Source of the DNA: Rhodospirillales bacterium | Lineage (GTDB): Bacteria; Pseudomonadota; Alphaproteobacteria; ATCC43930; CGMCC-115725 | Assembly: GCA_019689675.1 (NCBI GenBank) | Contig: JADGGZ010000005.1 | Span: 1 to 46,220, forward strand | Direction: 5' to 3' | Length of the DNA: 46,220 nucleotides | Part shown: positions 35,508-43,842 of the stretch, one piece after another | Layout of the letters: every line of letters starts with the position of its first letter | Numbering within the stretch: position 1 is the first letter of the stretch | Notes under the pieces: generated by a model | What the model was told of the DNA's origin: nothing | The model's database searches: none | The model's input: the letters and a program-made list of their open reading frames with translations, nothing else | Program-made: the position numbers and the translations under genes

Positions 35508-36983
35508 ATGCAATTCTCCGACCTCGGACTATCGCCCGACGTCCTCAGCGCCGTGGCCGATAAAGGCTACGCGAAACCAACCCCGATCCAGGAACAGGCG
35601 ATTCCGGTGGTCCTCATGGGCCGCGACGTGCTCGGTTGCGCGCAGACCGGCACGGGCAAGACGGCGAGCTTCGTTCTGCCGATGCTCGACATTCTCTCCG
35701 CCGGTCGCGCCCGCGCCCGTATGCCGCGCTCGCTCATCCTCGAGCCGACGCGCGAGCTTGCCACCCAGGTCGCCCAATCCTTCGAGGAATACGGCAAGAA
35801 CGTGAAGCTCTCGATGGCGCTGCTCATCGGCGGCGAGAGCTTCACCGACCAGGAGAAGGCGCTCGAGCGCGGCGTCGACGTGCTGATCGCGACGCCGGGA
35901 CGGCTCCTCGATCTTTTCGAGCGCGGCCGCATCATCCTCGCCGACACCAAGATCCTCGTGATCGACGAGGCCGACCGGATGCTCGACATGGGCTTCATTC
36001 CCGATGTCGAGCGCATCGTCTCGCTTTTGCCGAAGATCCGGCAGACGCTCTTCTTCTCGGCGACGATGCCGCCGGAAATTCGGCGCCTCGCCGATGCCTT
36101 CCTTTCCAATCCCAAGGAGATCACGGTCGCGCCGCCCGCGTCCCCGGCGGAGACCGTCACCCAGGGCCTCGTCGTCGTCGAGGCGGACAGGAAGCGCGAC
36201 ACGCTGCGGCGCCTCATCCGGCACGAGGACGTCAAGAACGCGATCATCTTCTGCAATCGGAAACGGGACGTCGACATTCTCTGGAAGTCGCTGAAGCGGC
36301 ACGGCTTCGACGCTGTCGCGCTGCACGGCGACATGCCGCAGTCGGCGCGTACCGAGACCTTGGCCAAGTTCAAGGCGGGGGAGGCGCGGCTCCTGGTCGC
36401 AAGCGACGTCGCGGCTCGCGGGCTCGACATTCAAGGCCTCAGCCACGTCTTCAACTTCGACGTGCCGATCCATGCCGAGGATTACGTGCACCGGATCGGA
36501 CGAACGGGGCGCGCCGGACGCCCGGGACGCGCCTTCACCATCGCGGCGCCGGAGGACGGGCGCTTCGTCCAGGCGATCGAGCAGCTCATCCAAAAAACGA
36601 TCCCCCGGATCGAGCTCGAGGGCGTCGAGCAGGCGGAGCTCGTCTTCGAGGAGCGCCGGCGGCGGCGCGGCGGGCGGAAGGAAGCGCAGCGCGGCGAGGG
36701 GAAGCCGCGCGCCGAGCGGAAGGAGCATCGCGAGGCGGTGCCGGAGAGCGCCCCGACGCAGACCGAGGCTGCGCGTCCCAAGCGCCGGGAGCGCCGGCAG
36801 GAGCGCCCGGCGGAGTCGCCGGTGCGCATGGAGAACGTCGACATCGACAACGTGCGCCGGTTGCCGGTGCGGCCGAGCCAGCGTCATGAGGACGAGCCGG
36901 ACGACGGGCGGGTGGTCGGCTTCGGCGATCACACGCCGGCGTTCCTCGTGCGTCCGGTTCGTGTCGCCGGCGGGCGCGGCTAG
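35508..36983 (+). CDS. rhlE: DEAD-box RNA helicase, RhlE type
   Basis: 491 residues. Q-motif FSDLGLSPDVLSAVADKGYAKPTPIQEQA, motif I AQTGTGKT (45-52), PTREL, TPGR, DEAD (153-156), SAT, and the second RecA domain with ARGLDIQG and HRIGRTGRAG are all intact. The C-terminus is a long basic, low-complexity tail (RRRRGGRKEAQRGEGKPR and onward), typical of RhlE RNA-binding tails. It remodels RNA, for example in ribosome assembly or cold adaptation. Confidence 0.94.
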   Translation: MQFSDLGLSPDVLSAVADKGYAKPTPIQEQAIPVVLMGRDVLGCAQTGTGKTASFVLPMLDILSAGRARARMPRSLILEPTRELATQVAQSFEEYGKNVKLSMALLIGGESFTDQEKALERGVDVLIATPGRLLDLFERGRIILADTKILVIDEADRMLDMGFIPDVERIVSLLPKIRQTLFFSATMPPEIRRLADAFLSNPKEITVAPPASPAETVTQGLVVVEADRKRDTLRRLIRHEDVKNAIIFCNRKRDVDILWKSLKRHGFDAVALHGDMPQSARTETLAKFKAGEARLLVASDVAARGLDIQGLSHVFNFDVPIHAEDYVHRIGRTGRAGRPGRAFTIAAPEDGRFVQAIEQLIQKTIPRIELEGVEQAELVFEERRRRRGGRKEAQRGEGKPRAERKEHREAVPESAPTQTEAARPKRRERRQERPAESPVRMENVDIDNVRRLPVRPSQRHEDEPDDGRVVGFGDHTPAFLVRPVRVAGGRG

Positions 36984-37006
36984 GAGGAAGGAAAGGAGGC
37001 CGGGCA

Positions 37007-37264
37007 GTGAAGACCATCTTCGTCATGGTGAAATGCCAGCTCGGCCAGGCGTACAAGGTCGCAGACGAGGCGGTGCAGCGCGTCGAGCAGGTGTCCGAGG
37101 TCTATTCGACTTCCGGCAAGTACGACCTCCTCATGAAGTGCTATCTCACCGAGGATCAGGACATCGGTCACTTCGTGACCGAGCAGCTCCAGACGATCCC
37201 CGGGGTCGCCGACACGTTCACGATCATCGCCTACAAGGCGTTCTCCGAGGACAAGTCGTACTAG
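37007..37264 (+). CDS. Stand-alone Lrp/AsnC ligand-binding (RAM) domain protein
   Basis: 85 residues from a GTG with GGAGG upstream. The whole protein is one RAM/ACT-like domain (IFVMVKCQLGQAYKVADEAVQ, VYSTSGKYDLLMKCYL, VTEQLQTIPGVADTFTIIAYKAF) with no helix-turn-helix. Such stand-alone domains form oligomers and bind amino acids or modulate full-length Lrp proteins. It follows the helicase by 23 nt, so the two may be cotranscribed. Confidence 0.88.
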   Translation: MKTIFVMVKCQLGQAYKVADEAVQRVEQVSEVYSTSGKYDLLMKCYLTEDQDIGHFVTEQLQTIPGVADTFTIIAYKAFSEDKSY

Positions 37265-37270
37265 GAGGGA

Positions 37271-38200
37271 TCAGGTGCGCGCCGGCTTGACGCTGACGAG
37301 CACCACCCCGACCAGGACGAGGACGCCGCCGAGGATCTGCAGCGGCGCGAGCTCCTCGTCGAGACCGAGCCAGCCGAGAAACACCGTCGTCACGGGCCCG
37401 AGCGCGCCCAGTATCGCCACGTGATTGGCGCCGATCCGGCGCAGGGCCTCCGAGGTCATGAAGACGGGCAGGACCGTGCTGAAGGTCGCCATCACGAACG
37501 CGACGACATAGACCTCGACCGGCAGCGCGAGCGCGGAGAGCGGCCGGACCGCGAGAAACTGCACGATCGCGCAGAGGCTCGCGACGACGAGAGCGTAGGC
37601 GCTGAAGCGGAGCGCGCCGACGCGATGGATGACCTCGGTTCCGGCGACGAGATAGACCGCGTACATGACGCTCCCGGCGAAGACGAGCGCTGCGCCGAGC
37701 GGCAGGTTCGGGTTGTGCCCGATCGCGACCGAGAGGACGAGGCTGATCCCCGCATAGCAGATCACGAGCGCGGCGACGTCGCGCGGTCGGACGCGGTGCC
37801 CGAGGAAGACCGCGGAAAGCAGCACGACGACGGTCGGATAGAGGAAGAGGATGAGCCGGCCGAGCCCGGCCGAGACGTACTGCAGGCCGAGGAAGTCGAG
37901 AAAGCTCGCAAGGTAGTAGCCGATGAACCCGAGCGCGGCGACATGGACCATGTCGCGGCCTCGCAGCGGCGTCATCGCGCCTCTGCGTCCGACCCAGAAC
38001 GCGGCCGCGAGGAAGAACGGTAGCGAGAAGATCATGCGGAGCGCGAGCAGGGTCACCGGGTCCGGCGCGTATACGTAGGCGATCTTGATCAGAAGCGGCC
38101 GGATCGAGAAGGCGACGACCCCGCCGATCGCGAGGAGAATGCCCACCAGGCGCCAGGACGCCGGCTGCCTGGTCCTGCTCGCTTCGTCGATCGTCACCAT
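37271..38200 (-). CDS. EamA-family (DMT) transporter
   Basis: 309 residues with about ten membrane helices in two EamA repeats (about 17-148 and 165-305). IRPLLIKIAYVYAPDPVTLLALRM and ILGALGPVTTVFLGWLGLDEEL are repeat hallmarks. DMT proteins export or import metabolites across the inner membrane; the substrate is not predictable. It converges on the RAM-domain gene with 6 nt between stops. Confidence 0.91.
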   Translation of the reverse strand: MVTIDEASRTRQPASWRLVGILLAIGGVVAFSIRPLLIKIAYVYAPDPVTLLALRMIFSLPFFLAAAFWVGRRGAMTPLRGRDMVHVAALGFIGYYLASFLDFLGLQYVSAGLGRLILFLYPTVVVLLSAVFLGHRVRPRDVAALVICYAGISLVLSVAIGHNPNLPLGAALVFAGSVMYAVYLVAGTEVIHRVGALRFSAYALVVASLCAIVQFLAVRPLSALALPVEVYVVAFVMATFSTVLPVFMTSEALRRIGANHVAILGALGPVTTVFLGWLGLDEELAPLQILGGVLVLVGVVLVSVKPART

Positions 38201-38333
38201 CGCGTTCTTCTACGATGCGGCGCACGCGTAGCGCGATCGGGTTCCGCCCCTTGCGGGCGAGGACCGGCCTTGCGCGCTGCGCATGGCCGGAAGCCGGTGA
38301 TAGACTTCCTGCGCGCGTGCCAGGGAGGACGCC

Positions 38334-38627
38334 ATGACGACCTATATCGCGCTCATCAACTACACCGACCAAGGCATTCGGGCCGTCCGCGAGTCGCCGA
38401 AACGGCTCGATGCCAGTCGCGCCGCTCTTCGCGAGATGGGCGGCGAGGTCAAGGCTTTCTACATGACGATGGGCGACATCGACATCGTCCTCGTGTTCGA
38501 GGCGCCGGACGACGCCGTGGCGGCGCGCTTCATTCTCATGCTGGGCGCGCTCGGCAACGTGCGCACGAAGACGATGAAGGCGTTCCCCGAGGCCGCCTAC
38601 CGCGAGATCGTCGCCTCGCTCGCCTGA
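38334..38627 (+). CDS. GYD domain protein
   Basis: 97 residues, with GGGAGGA upstream. YIALINYTDQGIRAVRESPKR, GGEVKAFYMTMGDIDIVLVFEAPDD and ALGNVRTKTMKAFPEAAYREIV match the GYD family, small ferredoxin-like proteins of unknown role. It is divergent from the EamA transporter across a 133-nt region holding a TTGCGC/TAGACT pair as a weak promoter candidate. Confidence 0.87.
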   Translation: MTTYIALINYTDQGIRAVRESPKRLDASRAALREMGGEVKAFYMTMGDIDIVLVFEAPDDAVAARFILMLGALGNVRTKTMKAFPEAAYREIVASLA

Positions 38628-38713
38628 GCCCTCGATCGGACCGTCGCGGAGGTCGGCAACTCCGCAAGGGGCTGCGGCGTTTCTCGTGCGACGGTTTTGA
38701 AAGAGGGCTGCCA

Positions 38714-39013
38714 GTGCTGGACGGAAGCCCGCGCGGCGAAGATCGACGACAGGCGTTCGATCGGAGGAAGCGTGCGCGCACGAGATTCGCTCCTGCGGTT
38801 CTCGGAGCCGGTCTTCTCGCGTGCGCGGGATGCACGACCTTTCCCGACACGCCGGTCACGACAGATGGCACGGTCACGCTTCGGACCTACGGGAACATCG
38901 CGACCGCCACGAGCAGGGCGCGCCTCGCCTGCGGAGAGCCGAAGCGTACGCCCGTCCTCATGTCGGTCGACGGGTCGGGGGATGATCAGACGGCGACTTT
39001 CGGCTGCCTCTGA
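38714..39013 (+). CDS. Small two-cysteine lipoprotein (relative of the one at 11314)
   Basis: About 99 residues from a GTG at 38714; the start is uncertain because GGAGG (38763-38767) points further in, where no standard in-frame start exists. A basic stretch and FAPAVLGAGLLACAGC look like a lipoprotein signal. The mature part NIATATSRARLAC and TATFGC has two cysteines 26 residues apart, and a gapless alignment with the 11314 lipoprotein shares N, A, A, R, A, C, L, S, V, D, A and C. That similarity is the main evidence that the frame is real. Confidence 0.5.
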   Translation: MLDGSPRGEDRRQAFDRRKRARTRFAPAVLGAGLLACAGCTTFPDTPVTTDGTVTLRTYGNIATATSRARLACGEPKRTPVLMSVDGSGDDQTATFGCL

Positions 39014-39024
39014 GCCGGCGCGCC

Positions 39025-39360
39025 TCAGTACAGCCGGCCGCCGTTCGGAACGGGCCTTTCCGGCTGGATCAGCACGACCCTCCCCTCGCCATCGGGAAAG
39101 CCGAGCACGAGAACCTCGCTCATGAACTTCCCGACCTGCTTCGGCGGGAAGTTCACGACCGCTGCCACTTGCCGGCCGAGGAGGTCCTCCTTCGCATAGA
39201 GCGCCGGCAGCTGCGCCGACGACTTCTTGATCCCGATCTCGGGCCCGAAATCGACGCGCAGCCGGTAGGCGGGGCGGCGCGCCTCGGGAAAATCCTCGAC
39301 CGCCACGATGGTGCCGACGCGGATATCGACCTTCAGAAAATCGTCGAAGCTGATCGTCAT
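39025..39360 (-). CDS. csaA: tRNA-binding protein, CsaA-like
   Basis: 111 residues forming one OB-fold tRNA-binding domain. FLKVDIRVGTIVAVEDFPEARRPAYRLRVDFG, SSAQLPALY, GRQVAAVVNFPPKQVGKFMSEVLVLG are characteristic of CsaA, a dimeric tRNA-binding protein with proposed chaperone activity. It converges with the small lipoprotein gene and is divergent from the MBL gene across 45 nt. Confidence 0.92.
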   Translation of the reverse strand: MTISFDDFLKVDIRVGTIVAVEDFPEARRPAYRLRVDFGPEIGIKKSSAQLPALYAKEDLLGRQVAAVVNFPPKQVGKFMSEVLVLGFPDGEGRVVLIQPERPVPNGGRLY

Positions 39361-39405
39361 GGCGAGAAACCTGCTCCCTTCGGAAAATTGGCGCTAAAGT
39401 TAGTC

Positions 39406-40140
39406 ATGCGACGGCTTCGCTTCATCGGTAGCGGCGACGCGTTCGGCTCCGGCGGACGCTACCATACCTGCTTCCTCGTCGAGGCGGCTTCCCCGTTCCT
39501 GATCGATTTCGGCGCCTCGAGCCTGATCGCGCTGAAGCGCTGGGGCGTCGATCCCAACGCGATCGGAACGATCCTCGTGACGCATCTTCACGGCGACCAT
39601 TTCGGCGGACTGCCTTTCCTCATCCTCGATGCGCATCTCGTGAGCAGGCGCACGGCGCCCTTGACGATCGCCGGGCCGCCGGGCTTCCGCGAACGCTTGC
39701 ACACCGCGATGGAGTGCTTCTTTCCGGGCTCGACCGGCATTCCGCCGAAATTCGAGCTGCGGCTTCTCGAGCTCGAGGCGGGGCGGCGCACCGAAATCGA
39801 CGGTCTCGGGGTGACGCCCTACGAGGTGCGCCACTACTCGGGCGCGCCTCCCTTCGCCTATCGCATCGAGAGCGGCGGCAAGGTGCTCACCTATTCCGGC
39901 GACACCGAGTGGGCGGACAGCCTCGTCCCGGCCGCGCAAGGCGCCGACCTCTTCATCTGCGAGGCCTATTTCTTCGACAAGAAGGTGAAGTGGCACCTCG
40001 ACTACGCGACGCTCGCCGCCAAGCTCGACGAGATCGGCGCCGAGCGGGTCGTTCTCACGCATATGAGCGCCGAGCTCCTGGGGCGTCTCGGCGAGGTGAC
40101 GCTCGAGACCGCCGAAGACGGAAAGTGGATCGAAATCTAG
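39406..40140 (+). CDS. Metallo-beta-lactamase-fold hydrolase (RNase Z-like)
   Basis: 244 residues. The metal-binding motif is THLHGDH (H60, H62, D64, H65), followed by a histidine in EVRHYSGAPP, the aspartate in TYSGDTEW and a C-terminal LTHMSAE. The start GSGDAFGSGGRYHTCFLVE is typical of RNase Z/phosphonate-type MBL proteins. It may act on RNA or on a small phosphodiester; I cannot tell which. It ends 6 nt before the DinB-like gene. Confidence 0.9.
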   Translation: MRRLRFIGSGDAFGSGGRYHTCFLVEAASPFLIDFGASSLIALKRWGVDPNAIGTILVTHLHGDHFGGLPFLILDAHLVSRRTAPLTIAGPPGFRERLHTAMECFFPGSTGIPPKFELRLLELEAGRRTEIDGLGVTPYEVRHYSGAPPFAYRIESGGKVLTYSGDTEWADSLVPAAQGADLFICEAYFFDKKVKWHLDYATLAAKLDEIGAERVVLTHMSAELLGRLGEVTLETAEDGKWIEI

Positions 40141-40146
40141 CCGGCC

Positions 40147-40653
40147 ATGAACCGCTACTTCGTGACGCTCGCCCGCTACAACGAATGGGCAAACCGGCGC
40201 CTCTACGACGCCGCCGGCCGGCTGTCCGAAGCCGAATACATGCAGCCGCGGCCGTCGTTCTTCGGCTCGATCCACGCCACGCTGAACCACATCCTCGTCG
40301 CCGACCGGATCTGGCTCGCGCGCATCGAGGAGAAACCGAACCCGCCCTATCGGCTCGATCAGATCCTCTACGGCGACCTCGTGGCGCTGCGTGTCGCGCG
40401 CGAGGCCGAGGACGCGCGTATCGTCAACCTCGTCTCCGGCATCGAGGAGAGTCGTCTCGACCAGATCCTCTCCTACGCCAACACCAAGGGCGAGAAGCAG
40501 CACACGCAGCTACGTCTCGTGCTCGGCCACTTCTTCAATCATCAGACGCATCATCGCGGGCAGGTGCATGGGCTCTTGTCCCACGCCGGCGTCGAGCCGC
40601 CCCCGCTCGATCTCATCTACTTCCTGCGCGAGCCCTCAGCAGCATCCGATTGA
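40147..40653 (+). CDS. DinB-family protein
   Basis: 168 residues forming a four-helix bundle. Candidate metal ligands are the histidine in ATLNHILVADRIW and the pair in FNHQTHHRGQVHGLL. This is the DinB/YfiT-like fold, whose members include thiol-dependent S-transferases; the substrate is unknown. It follows the MBL gene by 6 nt and overlaps the convergent methyltransferase gene by 41 nt. Confidence 0.91.
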   Translation: MNRYFVTLARYNEWANRRLYDAAGRLSEAEYMQPRPSFFGSIHATLNHILVADRIWLARIEEKPNPPYRLDQILYGDLVALRVAREAEDARIVNLVSGIEESRLDQILSYANTKGEKQHTQLRLVLGHFFNHQTHHRGQVHGLLSHAGVEPPPLDLIYFLREPSAASD

Positions 40654-41809
40654 GGCCGTTCATCGTGCGGTAGAGCGCCTCGGCCTGGGCCGCGAAATCC
40701 TTCGCCGGAGGCAGGCTCGCCTCGATCTCGGCGAAGCTGCGGCGGCCGTCGATGCGCTCGAGGATGGCGCCGGCGAGCGGCGGGAGCGGGAGCGAGGCGC
40801 GATGGCCGCCGAGATCCGCGGAAAGGTTCGTTCCCGGCCTGAAGTTGCGTGCCAGGGCGCTGCCGTCGAGCTCGCGGAGCACGGGAACCGCGTCGAGCGA
40901 GAAGGTGGCGACCGTCGGGGCAGGGTTCGCCGCCCGGACCGCATAGAAGACATGGCTTTTCATGCTGCCGGAGAGATTCTCGGCGAAGGCGGCGCGATCC
41001 TGCGGCGCGAGGGCGGCCGTCGCGCGGCGAAGCACCGGGTCCGCAAGATAGCTTTCGGGTTCGTACCGGGCGGGCTCGATCCAGGCGACGAGCCGCAGAT
41101 CCGCGCGCTCGAGGAGGGCGTAGATCTCGGGAACCGTGTAGGCGCGGTCCTGCGCGTGGAGGAGGAGGTCGTAGAGCCCGGCGTCGTTCTGCAGGTGGTC
41201 GCCGAGAAAGGGATTCCGCCGGAACCAGTTGCTCTCGGGAAGCGCCGAGAGCAAGCGCCGCGCGAGCGCGAGATCGGCGCCGAGCGCGCGCAGCATCGAC
41301 TGCATCGGGTAGACGCCGGTGCGGCCGAGCGCGCCGTAGAGCATGATGCCGATGCCGCCGTCGGGCGCGAGCGCGGCGACGAGGGCGCGCAGGCCTGCGT
41401 CGGGGTCCTCGAGGTGGTGGAGCACGCCGCAGCAATCGATGTAGTCGAAGGATCCGAGGTCCGGCGCGTCGAGCAGCGAGCCGGTCCGGAAGACGATGCT
41501 GGCGAGCTTCCGCTTGGCGGCGCGTGCCTCGGCGATCCGGCGCGAAGCCTCGGAAAGGTCGAGGTACACGATCTCCGCCGGGCAGCCGAGGTCGGCGAGC
41601 TGCTGCGCCAGCATGATCGTCGCGTCTCCGGTCCCGCCGCCTGCGACGAGCGCGCGGAAGGGGCGCGACCAGTCGCGCGCGCCCGCGAAGAGATAGTGGT
41701 CGATCTCGAGAAGGTGGCTGGGGCTTCCCGTGACGAGACGCTTCGCTTCGTCCTTCGGATCGCGCGCCGGATAGGGGTGGGCCTCGTACTGCGCGCGGAC
41801 GCGGTCCAT
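40613..41809 (-). CDS. Class I SAM-dependent methyltransferase
   Basis: 398 residues. An N-terminal YEAHPYPARDP precedes the Rossmann domain with SAM loop ALVAGGGTGDATI (about 53-65), acidic strand end IVYLDLSEAS and DYIDCCGVLHHLEDP. A C-terminal domain of about 150 residues has no motif I can name. The acceptor is unknown. The ATG shares one base with the oxidoreductase stop, the last junction of a three-gene operon. Confidence 0.88.
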   Translation of the reverse strand: MDRVRAQYEAHPYPARDPKDEAKRLVTGSPSHLLEIDHYLFAGARDWSRPFRALVAGGGTGDATIMLAQQLADLGCPAEIVYLDLSEASRRIAEARAAKRKLASIVFRTGSLLDAPDLGSFDYIDCCGVLHHLEDPDAGLRALVAALAPDGGIGIMLYGALGRTGVYPMQSMLRALGADLALARRLLSALPESNWFRRNPFLGDHLQNDAGLYDLLLHAQDRAYTVPEIYALLERADLRLVAWIEPARYEPESYLADPVLRRATAALAPQDRAAFAENLSGSMKSHVFYAVRAANPAPTVATFSLDAVPVLRELDGSALARNFRPGTNLSADLGGHRASLPLPPLAGAILERIDGRRSFAEIEASLPPAKDFAAQAEALYRTMNGLNRMLLRARAGSR

Positions 41810-42780
41810 CAGCGCGTCGTCAGCACGACCTTGCCGGTCGCCCGACGCGTGCTCAGGAGCTCGAGCGCGCGTGACGCCTCCTCGAGCGGAAGGCGGTGCG
41901 ACACGTGCGGCCGAAGCTTGCCGGCCTCGAACCAGCCGAGCAGCTTCTGGAACGACTCTCGCACGAGTTCCGGCCGGTGCTTGCGGTACGAGCCCCAGTA
42001 ATAGCCGATCGCGTCGGCGTTCTTGACGAGCAGGATGTTGGCCGGAATCTGCGGGATCTTCCCGCCGGCGAAGCCGATGACGAGGAGCCGGCCGCCCCAG
42101 GCGACGCAGCGCAGGCTCTGCTCGAAGACCTCGCCCCCGACCGGGTCGTAGATGACGTCGGCGCCGCGTCCTCCCGTGATCTCCTTGACGCGGTCGCGGA
42201 AATTCTCGGTCGTGTAGTCGATGAGATGGTCGGCGCCGTGCGCACGGGCGACGGCGAGCTTTTCCGCGCTGCTCGCGGTCGCGATCACCGTGGCTCCCAT
42301 CGCCTTGCCGATCTCGACCGCGGTGAGGCCGACGCCTCCTGCGGCGCCATGCACGAGAAGCGTTTCCCCGGGCTGCAAACGTGCTCGCCACTCGAGCGCG
42401 CCGTGCGAGGTGCCGTAGGCGATGGGGAAGCCGGCGGCGACCGCGAATTCCATGCTGTCGGGTATGCGGACCACGCTCTCGGCGGGCGCGACGACGAAGT
42501 CGGCGAAGCCACCCCAGCTGAAGGTCGCCATGACGCGGTCGCCGACCGCGAGACCGTCGACGCAGTCACCGATCTCGGCGATCCGGCCCGCTACCTCGGC
42601 TCCGGGCGAGAAGGGCAGCGCCGGCTTCTCCTGGTACTTCCCTTCGACGATGAGCGTGTCGAAGAAATTGACCGCGGCCGCATGCACCTCGATCAGGACC
42701 GAGCCGGGACCCGGCTCGGGCTGCGGCACTTCCTCGACCGAGAGGCCGCCGCCGAACGACTTGCAGAGCACCGCGCGCAT
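41809..42780 (-). CDS. NADPH:quinone oxidoreductase (zinc-free MDR family)
   Basis: 323 residues. An N-terminal GroES-like domain (VLIEVHAAAVNFFDTLIVEGKY, FSPGAEVAGRI) is followed by a Rossmann domain with VHGAAGGVGLTAVEIGKAMG for NADPH and ADVIYDPVGGEVFEQSL. The residues that bind structural zinc in alcohol dehydrogenases are missing. It probably reduces quinones or enones. It is linked to asparaginase and methyltransferase by 1-nt overlaps on both sides. Confidence 0.93.
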   Translation of the reverse strand: MRAVLCKSFGGGLSVEEVPQPEPGPGSVLIEVHAAAVNFFDTLIVEGKYQEKPALPFSPGAEVAGRIAEIGDCVDGLAVGDRVMATFSWGGFADFVVAPAESVVRIPDSMEFAVAAGFPIAYGTSHGALEWRARLQPGETLLVHGAAGGVGLTAVEIGKAMGATVIATASSAEKLAVARAHGADHLIDYTTENFRDRVKEITGGRGADVIYDPVGGEVFEQSLRCVAWGGRLLVIGFAGGKIPQIPANILLVKNADAIGYYWGSYRKHRPELVRESFQKLLGWFEAGKLRPHVSHRLPLEEASRALELLSTRRATGKVVLTTR

Positions 42781-43766
42781 CAGGAAATCACCCCACGAAT
42801 CATGCCGACCTCACGTCCTGCGACGTTCCTCACCACCGGACGAAGATAGTGCTCCAGTCCGCTCATGTTGATTCCGAGCCGCTCGAGCACCGAGGCCATC
42901 GCCACCTCGGATGCCCTTCCCGCGCCGTCGTCGATCTTGAGCGCGACGCCGAGCCCGCGCTTCGGCAGGATCGCGCAGAAAATCCCTTCGGCGCCGGGCT
43001 TCACCAGGACGTCGCGCCCGACGGCCTTCATCACCTCGGTCGCGAAGCCGCCGGTGCCATCGACCATCAGCGGCTCTGCCGCCATCGCCTCGCGGATCCG
43101 CCGCGCCGCTTCCACGCGCTCGGGCGGAAGGCCAGTCGTGTCGGCCATGCGCGCCATGCCGCGCGCGATCGCGCGGAGCGGCAGCGCGATCGTCGGAATG
43201 CCGCAGCCATCGATGCCCCAGGGGGCGCGCGGCGCGTCGATGCCGCACATCTCGGAGAGGGCGTCGGTCACGCGACGCTGCACCGGATGCTCGTAATCGA
43301 TGTAGCCGCGGGTCCGCTCGCCCTTGTGGACCGCGGTCGTGAGAAACCCGCTGTGCTTGCCCGAGCAGTTGCTGTGGAGCGGGCAGGGCGATCCGCCCGC
43401 GCGCAGGAGCGCGTGCGCGGTGGCGGTGTCGTACGGGAGATGGGCGCCGCATTCGAGGTCGCGCTCTGAAAGTCCGATCCGCTCGAGCCACGCCGCGACG
43501 GCCGTGGTATGCGCCTTCTCGCCGTGATGCGAGGCGCAGGCGAGCGCGATCTCCTTCGGTCCGAGGCGGAAGCGTTCGGCCGCGCCGCTCTCGACGAGCG
43601 GCAAGGCCTGGATCGGCTTCACCGCCGAGCGGGGAAAGACGGGACGCTCGACGTCGCCGACGGCATCGACCAGCTTTCCGGTCGCGTCGGAGACCGCGAT
43701 GGCGCCGCGGTGCCGGCTTTCGACGGTATTGCCGCGCAGGATCTCGACGAGAACGGGATTTTCCAT
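42780..43766 (-). CDS. L-asparaginase, Rhizobium etli type II (PF06089) family
   Basis: 328 residues. VEILRGNTVESRHRGAIAV, FPRSAVKPIQALPLVESGA, CASHHGEKAHT, NCSGKHSGFL and GIDGCGIPTIALPL match this family, which is structurally unrelated to E. coli asparaginases and hydrolyses asparagine to aspartate and ammonia. There is no ribosome site; a strong terminator ends about 16 nt before the ATG. First gene of a three-gene minus-strand run. Confidence 0.93.
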   Translation of the reverse strand: MENPVLVEILRGNTVESRHRGAIAVSDATGKLVDAVGDVERPVFPRSAVKPIQALPLVESGAAERFRLGPKEIALACASHHGEKAHTTAVAAWLERIGLSERDLECGAHLPYDTATAHALLRAGGSPCPLHSNCSGKHSGFLTTAVHKGERTRGYIDYEHPVQRRVTDALSEMCGIDAPRAPWGIDGCGIPTIALPLRAIARGMARMADTTGLPPERVEAARRIREAMAAEPLMVDGTGGFATEVMKAVGRDVLVKPGAEGIFCAILPKRGLGVALKIDDGAGRASEVAMASVLERLGINMSGLEHYLRPVVRNVAGREVGMIRGVIS

Positions 43767-43772
43767 AGGGGC

Positions 43773-43805
43773 CAGAAGAAAACGGGCGCCCGGCCGGGCG
43801 CCCGT
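43773..43805 (-). terminator. Rho-independent terminator, 24-bp perfect palindrome
   Basis: ACGGGCGCCCGG / CCGGGCGCCCGT (43782-43805) is perfectly self-complementary, followed on the minus strand by TTTTCTTCT. It should stop transcripts of the glycine-zipper lipoprotein gene. It ends just before the asparaginase start. Confidence 0.85.
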
Positions 43806-43842
43806 CGTGCCTAGCGCGGATGCGCCGCGCGATGCAAGGCCT

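Noticed and set aside
35529-36932. A 467-codon open frame antisense to the DEAD-box helicase gene
   Set aside because: The helicase frame has all family motifs; the antisense frame is low in structure and has no ribosome site or homology-like motif.
38763-39125. An alternative frame starting at the GTG right after GGAGG (38772), overlapping the small lipoprotein
   Set aside because: Its peptide is Arg/Ser/Pro-rich with no signal or motif and runs into the convergent csaA-like gene; the lipoprotein frame has a relative in the window.
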